Under the pieces are notes generated by a model that saw nothing but the letters and a program-made list of their open reading frames with translations, had not been told where the DNA came from and did no database searches. The translations under genes were made by a program, and so were the position numbers. Shown piece after piece: positions 42,301-49,678 of a stretch of 64,000 nucleotides of DNA. Where the stretch lies: contig JAFZUL010000170.1 of NCBI GenBank assembly GCA_017618355.1, forward strand, positions 1-64,000. Reading direction: 5' to 3'. The stretch comes from Muribaculaceae bacterium (GTDB taxonomy: Bacteria > Bacteroidota > Bacteroidia > Bacteroidales > Muribaculaceae). Numbering within the stretch: the stretch's first letter is position 1; the number at the start of each line of letters is the position of its first letter.

Positions 42301-42582
42301 CCCTAGAGCCTTGATGTAGTCAAGCTTCTCGATTAGACCCTTGAAGTCGCCGCGCCACTCGGGGTCTTGGTTGGCGACGTTGCCAGCTTTGTTGCCGTCC
42401 CAACAGTAGGTGTTGTTGCTTGCGTCGCCGTCATAGAAACGAGTTGTCATGGCAAAGTAGATGGTCTCGTCGCGGAAGTCGGTGCGCCCACCCACAAAAG
42501 TGGTCTCAGCCCAGCTCGCGACAAAACTGATGGCTATAATTGCCAAACTCAAAAATCTTTTAGTTAAGTTGTCAATCTTCAT
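39388..42582 (-). CDS. Secreted GH13 alpha-amylase with CBM26 modules and dockerin-like C-terminus
   Basis: 1064 residues with a signal peptide (ISFVASWAE). The GH13 barrel covers about residues 30-650: YFAMTTRFYDGD, VILDIVINHTG, the nucleophile aspartate in DGFRIDTGGH (near 281), the acid/base glutamate in YMFAEVCARF (near 321), and the third acid in NYVESHDYGPD (near 457), where ESHD replaces the commoner DNHD. Then come a CBM26-like module (TLWVWNSSTNFTGGSWPG), a chitobiase-type strand bundle (TIVYTTDGTTPTASSPRATG) and a second CBM26-like module (YCWAWNAQLGNKNYTGGTWPG region). The end has two dockerin-like repeats. It should cut starch outside the cell or at its surface. Confidence 0.93.
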   Translation of the reverse strand: MKIDNLTKRFLSLAIIAISFVASWAETTFVGGRTDFRDETIYFAMTTRFYDGDASNNTYCWDGNKAGNVANQDPEWRGDFKGLIEKLDYIKALGFTAIWITPVVQNASGYDYHGYHAMDMSKVDKRLESEDVKFQDLIDAAHARGMKVILDIVINHTGNFGEEHLCKLFNRDYSVPQSDLSQCMVPYTISQGGLLQDNYSNLGGSAQYSDRLTKMKNTDGVNHDNHNLWHHYGNFNWDEPNRWWAQIAGDCVDLNTENPQTYSYLINCYGEFIKMGVDGFRIDTGGHISRLSFNAAFVPAFKALGEQYKSKRLNECPFYMFAEVCARFNDVTYRGQPSLSPYFYTWQSDPSLLSQWNSDPDYWNSVAVYESTDPATLDNQKLCLAEHNANLNESAQPHSQNALLDGNNYHTPDYSQASGLNVIDFTVHWNFQSAGRVWGVLNKDYFYNDATFNVNYVESHDYGPDSFNRFNGGTDQWAENLSLMFTMRGIPCLFQGGEIEFRKGVRIDEGTNITLKNSGRAYYGGYLKGDVTTTDFGEYSSASGNMAATLSHPLVKHLQRLNKIRAAVPALRKGQYTKNGCSSSGGYAFKRRYTSGDIDSYALIALNAGATFSNVLNGTYTDVITGNTITVTNGTLTTPSFSGKGNMRIYVLNGPGKIGDDGPFLYATNKVTPTLLAYDGTEEEGDPNTVYVSGGGSSGGNIDIDNLEVYTPTISDDELSVFYESSPSNTFITLWVWNSSTNFTGGSWPGQNAKLMGKTEDGTRLIFKWTYDGEFPANNMPTSLIFSQSGSNQTSNLQFVNHGYYIDGVYNHTITEQEPIDPSVATLSVDKESGEYIDQVTVTVTLSFTNATIVYTTDGTTPTASSPRATGSLTLTFSHTTTLRAGVLHNGEVKNAIIRNYKIRSSQAQKLHAFFFAPASWTNTIYCWAWNAQLGNKNYTGGTWPGAACNLVGSKLYNGLDIWEWDGGTVGDDIPTGIIFSNHGSPQTADFAFVNGAFYNQSGIVTFDTGDVNLDGAVTASDVTQIYNVLLGNNSTYGFNADVNGDGVVTASDVTAIYNILLGN

Positions 42583-42604
42583 GTTATTGGTCTTTTTCTG
42601 CTAG

Positions 42605-42612
42605 CAAAGTTA
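42605..42612 (-). promoter_or_regulatory. -7 element TAACTTTG of the amylase gene
   Basis: Minus strand, 22 bases before the ATG. The gap 42583-42815 also holds the divergent argR promoter. Confidence 0.65.
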
Positions 42613-42757
42613 TAAAATTGTAAAATAATAGATAAATGATTGATGCTCTGATAATAGAATTATTAGTGCAAACGTTTGCAGTTGGTGTTTAAATTCCCAA
42701 AATAGTATTTTTATGACATATTTTTTGTTTTTATTTGGTTGATATTGTTTTTTATCA

Positions 42758-42765
42758 TATCTTTG
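42758..42765 (+). promoter_or_regulatory. -7 element TATCTTTG of argR
   Basis: TTTG at 42734-42737 serves as a -33 element. The position rules out a start at 42735 and supports the ATG at 42816. Confidence 0.7.
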
Positions 42766-42815
42766 CAAAAAAAGAAATAATTAAACTCAAGTTTATCCTT
42801 AAAACAGAACAAACA

Positions 42816-43316
42816 ATGAAGAATAAAAAAGAACGTTTGCAGCTTATAGTTAATCTTATTAAGAAAAACTGCATTGGAAGCCAAAACGAATTAGCCGTAA
42901 TGCTTGAGAAGAATGGTTGCAAAGTCACACAGGCAACCCTGTCACGCGACCTTAAGGCGATGAAAATCACCAAGGTGGCTACTAACGATGGAGGGTACAT
43001 GTATATCATCCCTGATAACAATGAACTCCAGGACCAGCTGCTTATGAGTGGACGCAACAGCCTAACTTTACAGCAACAGGTGGGATTTGTGTCGATAGCC
43101 TTCTCGGGACAAATGGCTGTGATAAAGACTCGCAACGGATATGCCGCAGGCTTAGCCTACGACATCGACATGAGCCGCTCGGAGGAGGTGCTGGGAACAA
43201 TAGCTGGCGCCGACACCGTGTTTGCCATTCTTCGGGAGGATCTCTCGCACGATGATGCACTGAAGTTCTTCTCGAGGTTTGTGCCTCTCGACAAGATGCA
43301 AGTTAAAAACAAATAA
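42816..43316 (+). CDS. argR: Arginine repressor family regulator
   Basis: 166 residues from the ATG at 42816. The N-terminal winged HTH includes GSQNELAVMLEKNGCKVTQATLSRDLKAM, in which CKVTQATLSRDLKA is the ArgR recognition region. The C-terminal oligomerisation and arginine-binding domain has the family pattern VLGTIAGADTVFAILRED. In Bacteroides argR leads an operon of arginine synthesis genes; here the only such neighbour is a degenerate ArgC homologue 24 bases downstream. Confidence 0.9.
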   Translation: MKNKKERLQLIVNLIKKNCIGSQNELAVMLEKNGCKVTQATLSRDLKAMKITKVATNDGGYMYIIPDNNELQDQLLMSGRNSLTLQQQVGFVSIAFSGQMAVIKTRNGYAAGLAYDIDMSRSEEVLGTIAGADTVFAILREDLSHDDALKFFSRFVPLDKMQVKNK

Positions 43317-43340
43317 ATATATAAACTACCAAAAGATACT

Positions 43341-44234
43341 ATGATAGACATAGGAATTACTGGAGGCGAGACGATAATAGCCGGCGAACTTGTTCGGCTT
43401 CTGATTAATCATCCCGATGCTAATGTGAAATGGGTGAGCAGTCACTCCGAGCATGGGAAACTAACGAGAGTTCACAAGGGGCTGATAGGCGAGTGCGACC
43501 TGGAGTTCAGTGAACCTCTTGTTGATGAGGTGGAGTTGATATTCAACTGCGACCCATTCGACAGCCCGCTCTGCGACGAGGCACTTGCAAATAATGATAA
43601 GCTGCGAGTGATAGAATTGTCGCGCAGCTATGGCTTTGTTGAGGGTGGAGGCATGTATGGCCTGTGCGAGATAAACCGCAAGTTTATGGTACACGACTGC
43701 TATGGCTATGTGCTTATCCCCTCGGCCGAGGCAATGGCTGTTCTGCTGGCTCTGGTGCCGCTGGCCAACAACCACTTGCTCAAAGGTGATGTTGACGTGA
43801 CAGTGTATTTCAACAACTGCTTCAACAACGACATCAACGTCAATTCTATAAAGCAAGAAATCTTGGCTGTGACAAAGGCTTTCGACAGTGAGTTTGCAGG
43901 AGCGGTGAACATCAAGCAAGAAAGTGGTGCTACAACACGCGGATTAAAGGCTGTTGTAGAAGTGTCGGCAACATCCGATATCGATAGTTTGAAAGATTTA
44001 TACAATGCGTACTACGATGACCACAATTTCACATTTGTTGTAAACCAGACGGTGGAAGACGCCGACGTGATCAATACCAACAAATGCCTCCTTAATCTCG
44101 TTGTAGATGACGGTAAGTTGCACTTGACATCGGTTATTGACGCTCTGCTTAAAGGCTCGGCGGGCAATGCTGTGCATGCGATGAACCTCCTCTTTGGCCT
44201 GCATGAGAAAGCCGGCCTTGCCCTCAAGGCATAA
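43341..44234 (+). CDS. argC: ArgC-like protein (N-acetyl-gamma-glutamyl-phosphate reductase fold) lacking catalytic residues
   Basis: 297 residues; full-length Bacteroidales ArgC is about 320. Overall similarity is clear: a GITGG...AGELVRLLINHPDANVKWV start, VHKGLIGECDLEF, MYGLCEINRKF, and the C-terminal DALLKGSAGNAVHAMNLLFGL. But the catalytic NPGC-FAT motif is replaced by IPSAEAM (about residues 126-132), so the nucleophilic cysteine is an alanine. The histidine segment THQHLAEI is replaced by NSIKQEIL, and the GSTGAG loop by NCFNN. It cannot catalyse the usual reductive dephosphorylation. The frame is intact and long, so it seems to be kept for another role, or to be in early decay. Confidence 0.85.
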   Translation: MIDIGITGGETIIAGELVRLLINHPDANVKWVSSHSEHGKLTRVHKGLIGECDLEFSEPLVDEVELIFNCDPFDSPLCDEALANNDKLRVIELSRSYGFVEGGGMYGLCEINRKFMVHDCYGYVLIPSAEAMAVLLALVPLANNHLLKGDVDVTVYFNNCFNNDINVNSIKQEILAVTKAFDSEFAGAVNIKQESGATTRGLKAVVEVSATSDIDSLKDLYNAYYDDHNFTFVVNQTVEDADVINTNKCLLNLVVDDGKLHLTSVIDALLKGSAGNAVHAMNLLFGLHEKAGLALKA

Positions 44235-44250
44235 GTGTTTTAATAACAGT

Positions 44251-44278
44251 GGAGAGGTAAGAGTAGAGAGTGGAGAGA
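44251..44278 (+). repeat. GGAGAGGTAAGAG array after the ArgC-like gene
   Basis: GGAGAGGTAAGAGTAGAGAG followed by TGGAGAGA; the same words occur at 32853-32891 on the other strand. Confidence 0.55.
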
Positions 44279-44353
44279 TTCTTTCTCTATCATGGTCCCG
44301 ATTATCCATCAACTGAAAAACAACTAAAAACTAAATAACTAATAACTATAAAG

Positions 44354-44794
44354 ATGTCAGTAAATAAAGTTATTCTTCTAGGAAATGTGGGTCGTGACCC
44401 AGATGTGCGCTATCCATCGCAGGGACAGACTGTTGCGTCGTTTCCTCTAGCCACCAGCGATAGAGGATTTACTACCTCGTCGGGAACACAAGTGCCTGAG
44501 CGCACCGAGTGGCACAACATCGTGATGTGGGGACGCAATGCCGAAGTGGCCGAGAAATACATCAAAAAAGGCACGAGGCTCTATGTCGAGGGACGTCTGC
44601 GCACCCGCAACTGGGAAGACAAGAACAAGATTAAGCGCTACGTCACTGAGATTTATGTCGATTCATTTGAGATGCTTGGTGGCGGCCAGCGACCAGGAGA
44701 CACCACTGTTGCTAACCAGCCTGCTGCACAGCAACCAGCGCAGACTGTCGAGCAGAGCAACACCACAGCCGAAGGCGACGAGGTGCCATTCTAA
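44354..44794 (+). CDS. ssb: Single-stranded DNA-binding protein
   Basis: 146 residues. The OB fold begins VNKVILLGNVGRDPDVRYP and includes EWHNIVMWGRNAEVAEKYIKKG and LYVEGRLRTRNWEDK. The disordered Gln/Pro/Thr-rich linker leads to an acidic tip ending DEVPF, the partner-binding tail. A 120-base gap with a repeat array separates it from the ArgC-like gene. Confidence 0.95.
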   Translation: MSVNKVILLGNVGRDPDVRYPSQGQTVASFPLATSDRGFTTSSGTQVPERTEWHNIVMWGRNAEVAEKYIKKGTRLYVEGRLRTRNWEDKNKIKRYVTEIYVDSFEMLGGGQRPGDTTVANQPAAQQPAQTVEQSNTTAEGDEVPF

Positions 44795-44945
44795 ATCCTA
44801 ATAGGATTATTAAATAGGAGGTAAATATACTCTGAAAAATGCATCGCAGCAGACTTTGTTGCGCTCTTTGGCGTGATTTTTTGCACTATTTTAGAAAAAA
44901 ACGGCAATTTACTGCAAAAATATTTGCCAGTTCAAAAAAAAGCAG

Positions 44946-44953
44946 TACCTTTG
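44946..44953 (+). promoter_or_regulatory. -7 element TACCTTTG of tRNA-Lys(TTT)
   Basis: 15 bases before the mature 5' end, with TTTGCC about 22 bases further upstream. Confidence 0.7.
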
Positions 44954-44967
44954 CATCGCTTTTTGGA

Positions 44968-45040
44968 GATTCGCTAGCTCAGTAGGAAGAGCACAACACT
45001 TTTAATGTTGGGGTCCTGGGTTCGAGCCCCAGGCGGATCA
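44968..45040 (+). tRNA. tRNA-Lys (anticodon TTT)
   Basis: 73 bases without CCA. Acceptor arms GATTCGC/GCGGATC (one G-T), D arm GCTC...GAGC, anticodon stem CAACA/TGTTG with loop CTTTTAA, T arm GGGTTCGAGCCC. Confidence 0.95.
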
Positions 45041-45046
45041 CAAAGA

Positions 45047-45085
45047 AAATGACTAATGAATTTGATGTTCATTAGTCATTTTTTA
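45047..45085. terminator. Bidirectional terminator after tRNA-Lys(TTT)
   Basis: Fifteen-base stem AAAATGACTAATGAA/TTCATTAGTCATTTT with T on both outgoing strands; it also serves the convergent glycosyltransferase gene. Confidence 0.85.
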
Positions 45086-45086
45086 T

Positions 45087-45836
45087 TTAGAACAGTCTTT
45101 TATGTTTCCAGTAGAAATAGATTAGTGCTTTGATGTGTAAGCGGCCGAGTTTGGAGAAGGGGCGGCGCTTGGTGGTGCGGCGGTAGTCATGGATGATGGT
45201 GTGGTTGTTGAGGCAGTGGATGCGCCAGCCGGCTTGCTTGATGCGCAGGCACCAGTCGGCGTCTTCGGGACCGTAGAAGATGTGCTCGTCGAGCAGGCCC
45301 ACTTTGTCAACTACTTCGCGTCCAAACATCTGGCATGCACCGATGACGTATAGCGGCTCGATAATGCCTTCTTCGTTAGGCTCATATTTCGTTTTGTTTC
45401 CTATTCCCAGCACGTTGCGTAGTTTAATCATCAGCCCAGGATAGGGTTTGCAGCTGTCCTGAGGTATGCCTTCCTTATCAACTAGTCGGCATGAGCAAAG
45501 CCCTACATCGGGGTGTGAGTCGAGATGCTGGCTCATGGCGTTGATGGCAGCAGTGGTCGCTTCGGTGTCGTTGTCGAGCAGCAGCAGTTTGTCGCCTTTA
45601 GCGATTTTGATGCCCTGATTGCGTGCTGCCGCCACTCCGCGGTTTTCGCTGTTGGCGATAAGTCGCAGCTGGGGATAGCTCTCTTGCAGGAATTCGAGCG
45701 TGCCGTCGGTGGAATGGTTGTCAATAATAATCACCTCGCACGACGGGTCATTGATAAAGTCGTGTAACGATGCCAAACAACGGGTCAAGAATCCTAACCC
45801 GTTGTAAGTGATGATTATAATTGATAGACGATTCAT
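45087..45836 (-). CDS. Family 2 glycosyltransferase (rhamnosyltransferase-like)
   Basis: 249 residues, GT-A fold, cytoplasmic. LSIIIITYNGLGFLTRCLASL starts the fold, VIIIDNHSTDGT binds nucleotide, LLLLDNDTEA is the DxD-type metal site, and YGPEDADWCLRIKQAGWRI is the catalytic-base region seen in WbbL-type rhamnosyltransferases. It probably adds a sugar to a surface polysaccharide or lipid. The upstream 48 bases contain a CTAGA-type repeat; the radical SAM gene precedes it on the same strand. Confidence 0.88.
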   Translation of the reverse strand: MNRLSIIIITYNGLGFLTRCLASLHDFINDPSCEVIIIDNHSTDGTLEFLQESYPQLRLIANSENRGVAAARNQGIKIAKGDKLLLLDNDTEATTAAINAMSQHLDSHPDVGLCSCRLVDKEGIPQDSCKPYPGLMIKLRNVLGIGNKTKYEPNEEGIIEPLYVIGACQMFGREVVDKVGLLDEHIFYGPEDADWCLRIKQAGWRIHCLNNHTIIHDYRRTTKRRPFSKLGRLHIKALIYFYWKHKRLF

Positions 45837-45849
45837 TAAGTTTAAAGCG

Positions 45850-45868
45850 TTTCTAGAATCACTAGAAC
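45850..45868 (-). repeat. CTAGA words between the radical SAM and GT2 genes
   Basis: TTCTAGAATCACTAGAACC, of the same type as 32789-32832 and 57319-57362. Confidence 0.4.
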
Positions 45869-45884
45869 CATAATCTCTAATTCA

Positions 45885-47327
45885 TTATCCAAATAGCTTT
45901 ATTTTCAATGCTTTGGCGGCGTGGGTGAACTCGCTCCAGCTCGAGAAGCGTTTAGTCTGCTTGCAGATAAAGTCCCACGAGAGGAAATAGCTGAGGTTGT
46001 TCTTGAAGAGAATTCTCTCCATTTCTTTTGACGAGATGTTGGGCAGATTGAGGATAGACTCGCGCTGAACGTCGGTGGGCACGTAGTCGGGCGTCGAGAG
46101 CCAGTTGTTCTCTTTGCAGAGCTTGTAGAACTCGGTGCCTGGGAATGGCGACACGATGTTGAACATCACTTGGTCAACCTTCAGTTTTTTGGCCTCTTTG
46201 AGGGTGTGACGCAGCGTTTCTTTTGTCTCAAGCGGACTGCTGCCAATCAGCACATTGAGCTTCACAGGCACGTTGTATTTCTTGAGCAGACCAATGGCCT
46301 CGTAGATTTGCTCGGTTGTGATGCCTTTGCGCACATATTTGAGTATTTCGTCATTGAACGATTCCACGCCCAGGTCCACGTAGCAGCAACCACTCTCGCC
46401 GAGCATCTTGGCGATGGGCTCGGTTATGGCATCTACACGCGCCTGGCATCCCCAGAGCATGTCGTATTTCTTCATGATGTCGCACAGCTGTCGGGTGCGC
46501 TCCTCGTTCCAGATGAAGTTGTCGTCCATAAAGCCAATGGCCTGGTAGCCTTGCTCGTGGAGCATCGCCATCTCGCGGTCCACGCTCTCGGGTGAGCGGT
46601 AGGAGATGGGTGGCTTGAGTCCATTGTGGCGCTTGTTCTCAATCTCGCGGGCAAAGGTCAGCGAACTGGGCACGCAGTAGATGCAGTGGTAGGGACAGTT
46701 GCGCGAAGTGAAGGCTGTGGTATAGCCTTTGTGCTTGATTTTGGGATTATAGTAACGCCTGTCGGCGATGAAGTGTCGTGCAGGAAGTGGCAGGGTATCG
46801 AGGTCCTTGATGAGTGGGCGGAAGCGGTTGTTGATGATACGCCCTAAGTTCATCCACGAGATTCCCAGGATGTTGAAAAATGATGTTTTGCCTTCGTTGA
46901 TGGCATGCAGGAGCTCGACAATCGTTGCCTCGGGCTCGCCTCTAACGATGAAGATGCGGTCGTTGACGAGGCACTTCTTGATAAAATATGTGGGACCAGG
47001 CCCCATAAGGATGACGCGCGAGTCGGGGCGATATCTTTGCAGGATTTCGATGGCTTTGATGTCGCTCTCGATAGAGAGGTTCACCGTCCAGATGCAATAA
47101 ATGTCGCTATTGTCTTTGCTGAGGAATTCTCTGTAGTCTTGTTCGTTCTTCTTGAAGAAGACGAAGTCTTGGTAATCTACTTCACCAAGGTTCTCGTTCT
47201 CGACAACACCTATTACCGTAAGTTCATATATATTAGGAGCTAAGTACACCACCCTTGTGCATCCCGCTGAGCGTTCTGCTGGGCGGTTGCCGTCAAGGAC
47301 TGGAGGTACTAAGAACGTTATCTTCAT
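45885..47327 (-). CDS. Radical SAM protein with a B12-binding-like N-terminal domain
   Basis: 480 residues. The cluster motif is SRNCPYHCIYC (C-x3-C-x2-C), with the substrate barrel continuing through GFMDDNFIW, YVDLGVESFNDEILK and VPVKLNVLIGSS. The N-terminal about 170 residues have the shape of a B12-binding Rossmann domain (SRVILMGPGPTYF, IFIVRGEPEATIVELL), but I do not see the DxHxxG histidine motif that holds cobalamin. Relatives modify lipids, hopanoids or natural products. Next to the GT2 gene it may act on a surface lipid or glycan, but no substrate is visible. Confidence 0.85.
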   Translation of the reverse strand: MKITFLVPPVLDGNRPAERSAGCTRVVYLAPNIYELTVIGVVENENLGEVDYQDFVFFKKNEQDYREFLSKDNSDIYCIWTVNLSIESDIKAIEILQRYRPDSRVILMGPGPTYFIKKCLVNDRIFIVRGEPEATIVELLHAINEGKTSFFNILGISWMNLGRIINNRFRPLIKDLDTLPLPARHFIADRRYYNPKIKHKGYTTAFTSRNCPYHCIYCVPSSLTFAREIENKRHNGLKPPISYRSPESVDREMAMLHEQGYQAIGFMDDNFIWNEERTRQLCDIMKKYDMLWGCQARVDAITEPIAKMLGESGCCYVDLGVESFNDEILKYVRKGITTEQIYEAIGLLKKYNVPVKLNVLIGSSPLETKETLRHTLKEAKKLKVDQVMFNIVSPFPGTEFYKLCKENNWLSTPDYVPTDVQRESILNLPNISSKEMERILFKNNLSYFLSWDFICKQTKRFSSWSEFTHAAKALKIKLFG

Positions 47328-47442
47328 ATGATACTTTTGATATTTGCTTCGCTGTCGTTTTTTTTAGGGCATGTTAAATGCAACTCCCTTCTATAATGAA
47401 ACGAGAAAATAAAGAATTTGTTATTATTGTTAATAACTTTTT

Positions 47443-47649
47443 TTAGTACCGCTCGGTGTCGTCGTTGTCGATTTCGCTGTTGATTTGGAACGTGTCGTTG
47501 GTGGCATCGTCATCGTAAACCTCGTTGTAATCAAACATGCCGTCCTCGTAGGTCATCATGCGGTTGCAGCTTGATGCTGTGATAGCAAGCACAGCGGCAA
47601 AAAATGCCGTGATCAAGCCGATGTTAAGTGTTTTTCTGATCTTTTTCAT
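47443..47649 (-). CDS. Small acidic lipoprotein of unknown function
   Basis: 68 residues. A signal peptide with lipobox TASSC (cysteine 28) leaves a mature peptide of about 40 residues that is very rich in Asp, Glu and Asn (YNEVYDDDATND). Not recognised. The TerB-like gene lies 9 bases upstream on the same strand, suggesting co-expression. Confidence 0.7.
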   Translation of the reverse strand: MKKIRKTLNIGLITAFFAAVLAITASSCNRMMTYEDGMFDYNEVYDDDATNDTFQINSEIDNDDTERY

Positions 47650-47658
47650 TATGGTGTA

Positions 47659-47988
47659 TTATTTAAGTAATGTGTCGATGCCTATCTCATGGCAGGCATG
47701 GTTGAGCAGGGCTATCTCATTGTCATCAACATCGTTGTCGCTGTCGATAATCTCTACCATCATTTGTGCCAGTTGCAGCTTCTTGTCGTTGGCCATATTT
47801 TTAAGCACCTCTATGGCGTGCTCGCACTTGAGGTCGTAGGCGACTACAAATGAGTTGTGGTCGATTTCCATCTTTTGGCAGATGAGGTTGATGGTGATCA
47901 TCTCCTCATAGGCAATCTTGCTGTTGGCGTTTGCCATCTCAATGAGCAGGCTCAGAACCGCTATTTTCTCTTGGTCGGTGAATTCCAT
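47659..47988 (-). CDS. TerB-like helical protein
   Basis: 109 residues from the ATG at 47988 (MEFTDQEKIAV). All-helical, with the TerB pattern: EKIAVLSLLIEMANANSKIAYEE then a second acidic helix pair, VEIIDSDNDVDDNEIALL. TerB domains bind metal or act at the inner membrane in stress and phage defence; here it stands alone with the small lipoprotein. A longer start at 48033 is possible but less likely. Confidence 0.75.
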   Translation of the reverse strand: MEFTDQEKIAVLSLLIEMANANSKIAYEEMITINLICQKMEIDHNSFVVAYDLKCEHAIEVLKNMANDKKLQLAQMMVEIIDSDNDVDDNEIALLNHACHEIGIDTLLK

Positions 47989-48079
47989 TTTATCGTGATG
48001 TCCTTTTTTGAAAAAGTGAGCCTCGCACGGCAAAGTGGGAGGCTCACTTTTCAGATATATAGGAAGTTAGTTTAGTTTC

Positions 48080-49387
48080 TTAGTCGATTTCCTCGTCGGC
48101 CTCGTAGCCACCCATCTCGCGGATAGCGTTCTTGAGCATTACATGCTGCTGGAACAGGTGGTTAACGGGAATCTCGTCAACGGTGTAGTCGTGCTGTGGG
48201 CTCTTGAGGAAGAAGCTCAGGAAGCGCTGAGTGCCATAGCGGCCTGCGCGGTGAGCGAGGTCCATGAGCAAGCACAGGTCAAGGCAGAGGGGAGCTGCGA
48301 GGATAGAGTCGCGGCACAGGAAGTTGATCTTGATTTGCATGGGGTAGCCCATCCAGCCAAAGATGTCGATGTTGTCCCAGCCCTCTTTGTTGTCGTTGCG
48401 AGGTGGATAATAATTGATGCGTACTTTGTGGAAGATGTCGCTGTAGAGGTCGGGCTGATCTTCGGCAACGAGAATAGACTCGAGGGTCGAAAGCTTGCTC
48501 ACCTCTTTGGTGCGGAAGTTTGCGGGCTCGTCGAGCACGAGGCCGTCGCGGTTACCAAGGATGTTGGTCGAGAACCAACCGCTCATACCGAGCATACGGG
48601 CACCGATGATAGGAGCGAAACCGCTCTTAACGAGAGTTTGACCGGTCTTGAAGTCCTTACCAGCGATGGGCACCTTAGTCTCGTCGCTCAGTTGCCACAT
48701 TGCGGGAATGTCAACGGTGGTGTTAGGAGCACCCATGATGAATGGGCAGTCCTCCTTGAGTGCTGCGTAGGCATAGCACATTGATGGCGAGATGTGGTCA
48801 ACATCGTTAGCCTTCATGGCAGCCTCGAGCTGGTCAAGTTTATAGTGTACGTTCTTGTCGGGAGCAACGTAAATCTCGGTAGATGCTGCCCAGAGAACAA
48901 CAACGCGGTCAACGCCGGTCTCTTTCTTGAAGTTGCGAATGTCTTCGCGCACCTGCTCCATCATGTCCCAGCGGTCTTTGCACTGTTTCACGTTGTCGCC
49001 GTCGAGGCGCTTAGCATAGTTCTTGTCGAAAGCGGCCTTCAAAGGCTTAATCTTAAGCAACTCGTCCTTTACTGGCTCGATGTCTTTCTCTTTGAGCACC
49101 TCAGCGTTGATGGCGCTCTCGTAGGCATTAGCTGGATATACGTCCCAAGCAGCGAACTCAATGTCTTCGAGCTTTGCGATGGGTACGATGTCTTTGTAAT
49201 GGAGATATTTCTTGTTCTCGCCGCGACCAACGCGGATTTTGTCATACTGGGTCATTGAGCCAACAGGCTTGGCAAGACCTTTGCGTGCCATCATGACACC
49301 AGTCATAAATGTGGTGCTCACGGCACCAAGTCCTACTACCATGATTCCTAATTTACCGGTAGCGGGTTTTACGTTTGGATTACTCAT
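48080..49387 (-). CDS. Inositol-3-phosphate synthase (MIPS)
   Basis: 435 residues, cytoplasmic, NAD-dependent; converts glucose-6-phosphate into inositol-3-phosphate. The NAD loop is MVVGLGAVSTTFMTG, followed by FAAWDVYPANAYESA. The catalytic region includes AGKDFKTGQTLVKSGFAP, SGWFSTNILGNRDGLVL and NKEGWDNIDIFGWMGYPMQIKINF. Bacteroides thetaiotaomicron uses such an enzyme for inositol lipids; in this window the CDP-alcohol transferase, nucleotidyltransferase and HAD genes of 53.8-57.3 kb are candidate partners on the same strand. Confidence 0.94.
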   Translation of the reverse strand: MSNPNVKPATGKLGIMVVGLGAVSTTFMTGVMMARKGLAKPVGSMTQYDKIRVGRGENKKYLHYKDIVPIAKLEDIEFAAWDVYPANAYESAINAEVLKEKDIEPVKDELLKIKPLKAAFDKNYAKRLDGDNVKQCKDRWDMMEQVREDIRNFKKETGVDRVVVLWAASTEIYVAPDKNVHYKLDQLEAAMKANDVDHISPSMCYAYAALKEDCPFIMGAPNTTVDIPAMWQLSDETKVPIAGKDFKTGQTLVKSGFAPIIGARMLGMSGWFSTNILGNRDGLVLDEPANFRTKEVSKLSTLESILVAEDQPDLYSDIFHKVRINYYPPRNDNKEGWDNIDIFGWMGYPMQIKINFLCRDSILAAPLCLDLCLLMDLAHRAGRYGTQRFLSFFLKSPQHDYTVDEIPVNHLFQQHVMLKNAIREMGGYEADEEID

Positions 49388-49458
49388 AGTAAAAATAATT
49401 TTTATCGTTCTGTTAGTTTATTATTCTCGTTTTATGCGCTTTTAGCAAAAAAGCGGTG

Positions 49459-49466
49459 TAAAGGTA
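49459..49466 (-). promoter_or_regulatory. Near-consensus -7 element TACCTTTA of the MIPS gene
   Basis: Minus strand, one base off the consensus, 71 bases before the ATG at 49387. The rest of the gap 49388-49678 holds only the terminator of the upstream gene. Confidence 0.5.
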
Positions 49467-49627
49467 CTACCTTTTTCTGAACCACAAAACGATTTAAGAA
49501 ACTTTAATCGTTAAATATGCACAACGATGCAGGGTTTTAGTGAAGAGGGTTTAAATTCCATAGAGGAACGACTATTTATAGTTAATGAAACTAAATGCTA
49601 CCTCGCCCAACAAACCCCTAAAAACGT

Positions 49628-49660
49628 CAAAAAACGCCCGAACTGATTTTGCTCGGGCGC
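49628..49660 (-). terminator. Terminator of the C10 peptidase gene
   Basis: Minus-strand stem CGCCCGA/TCGGGCG, then TTTTTTG. Confidence 0.8.
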
Positions 49661-49678
49661 CTGATATGCCTACTCGAT

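Noticed and set aside
43341..44234. Calling the ArgC-like gene a pseudogene
   Set aside because: The frame is complete with no stop or frameshift and the fold is kept; only catalytic motifs are altered.
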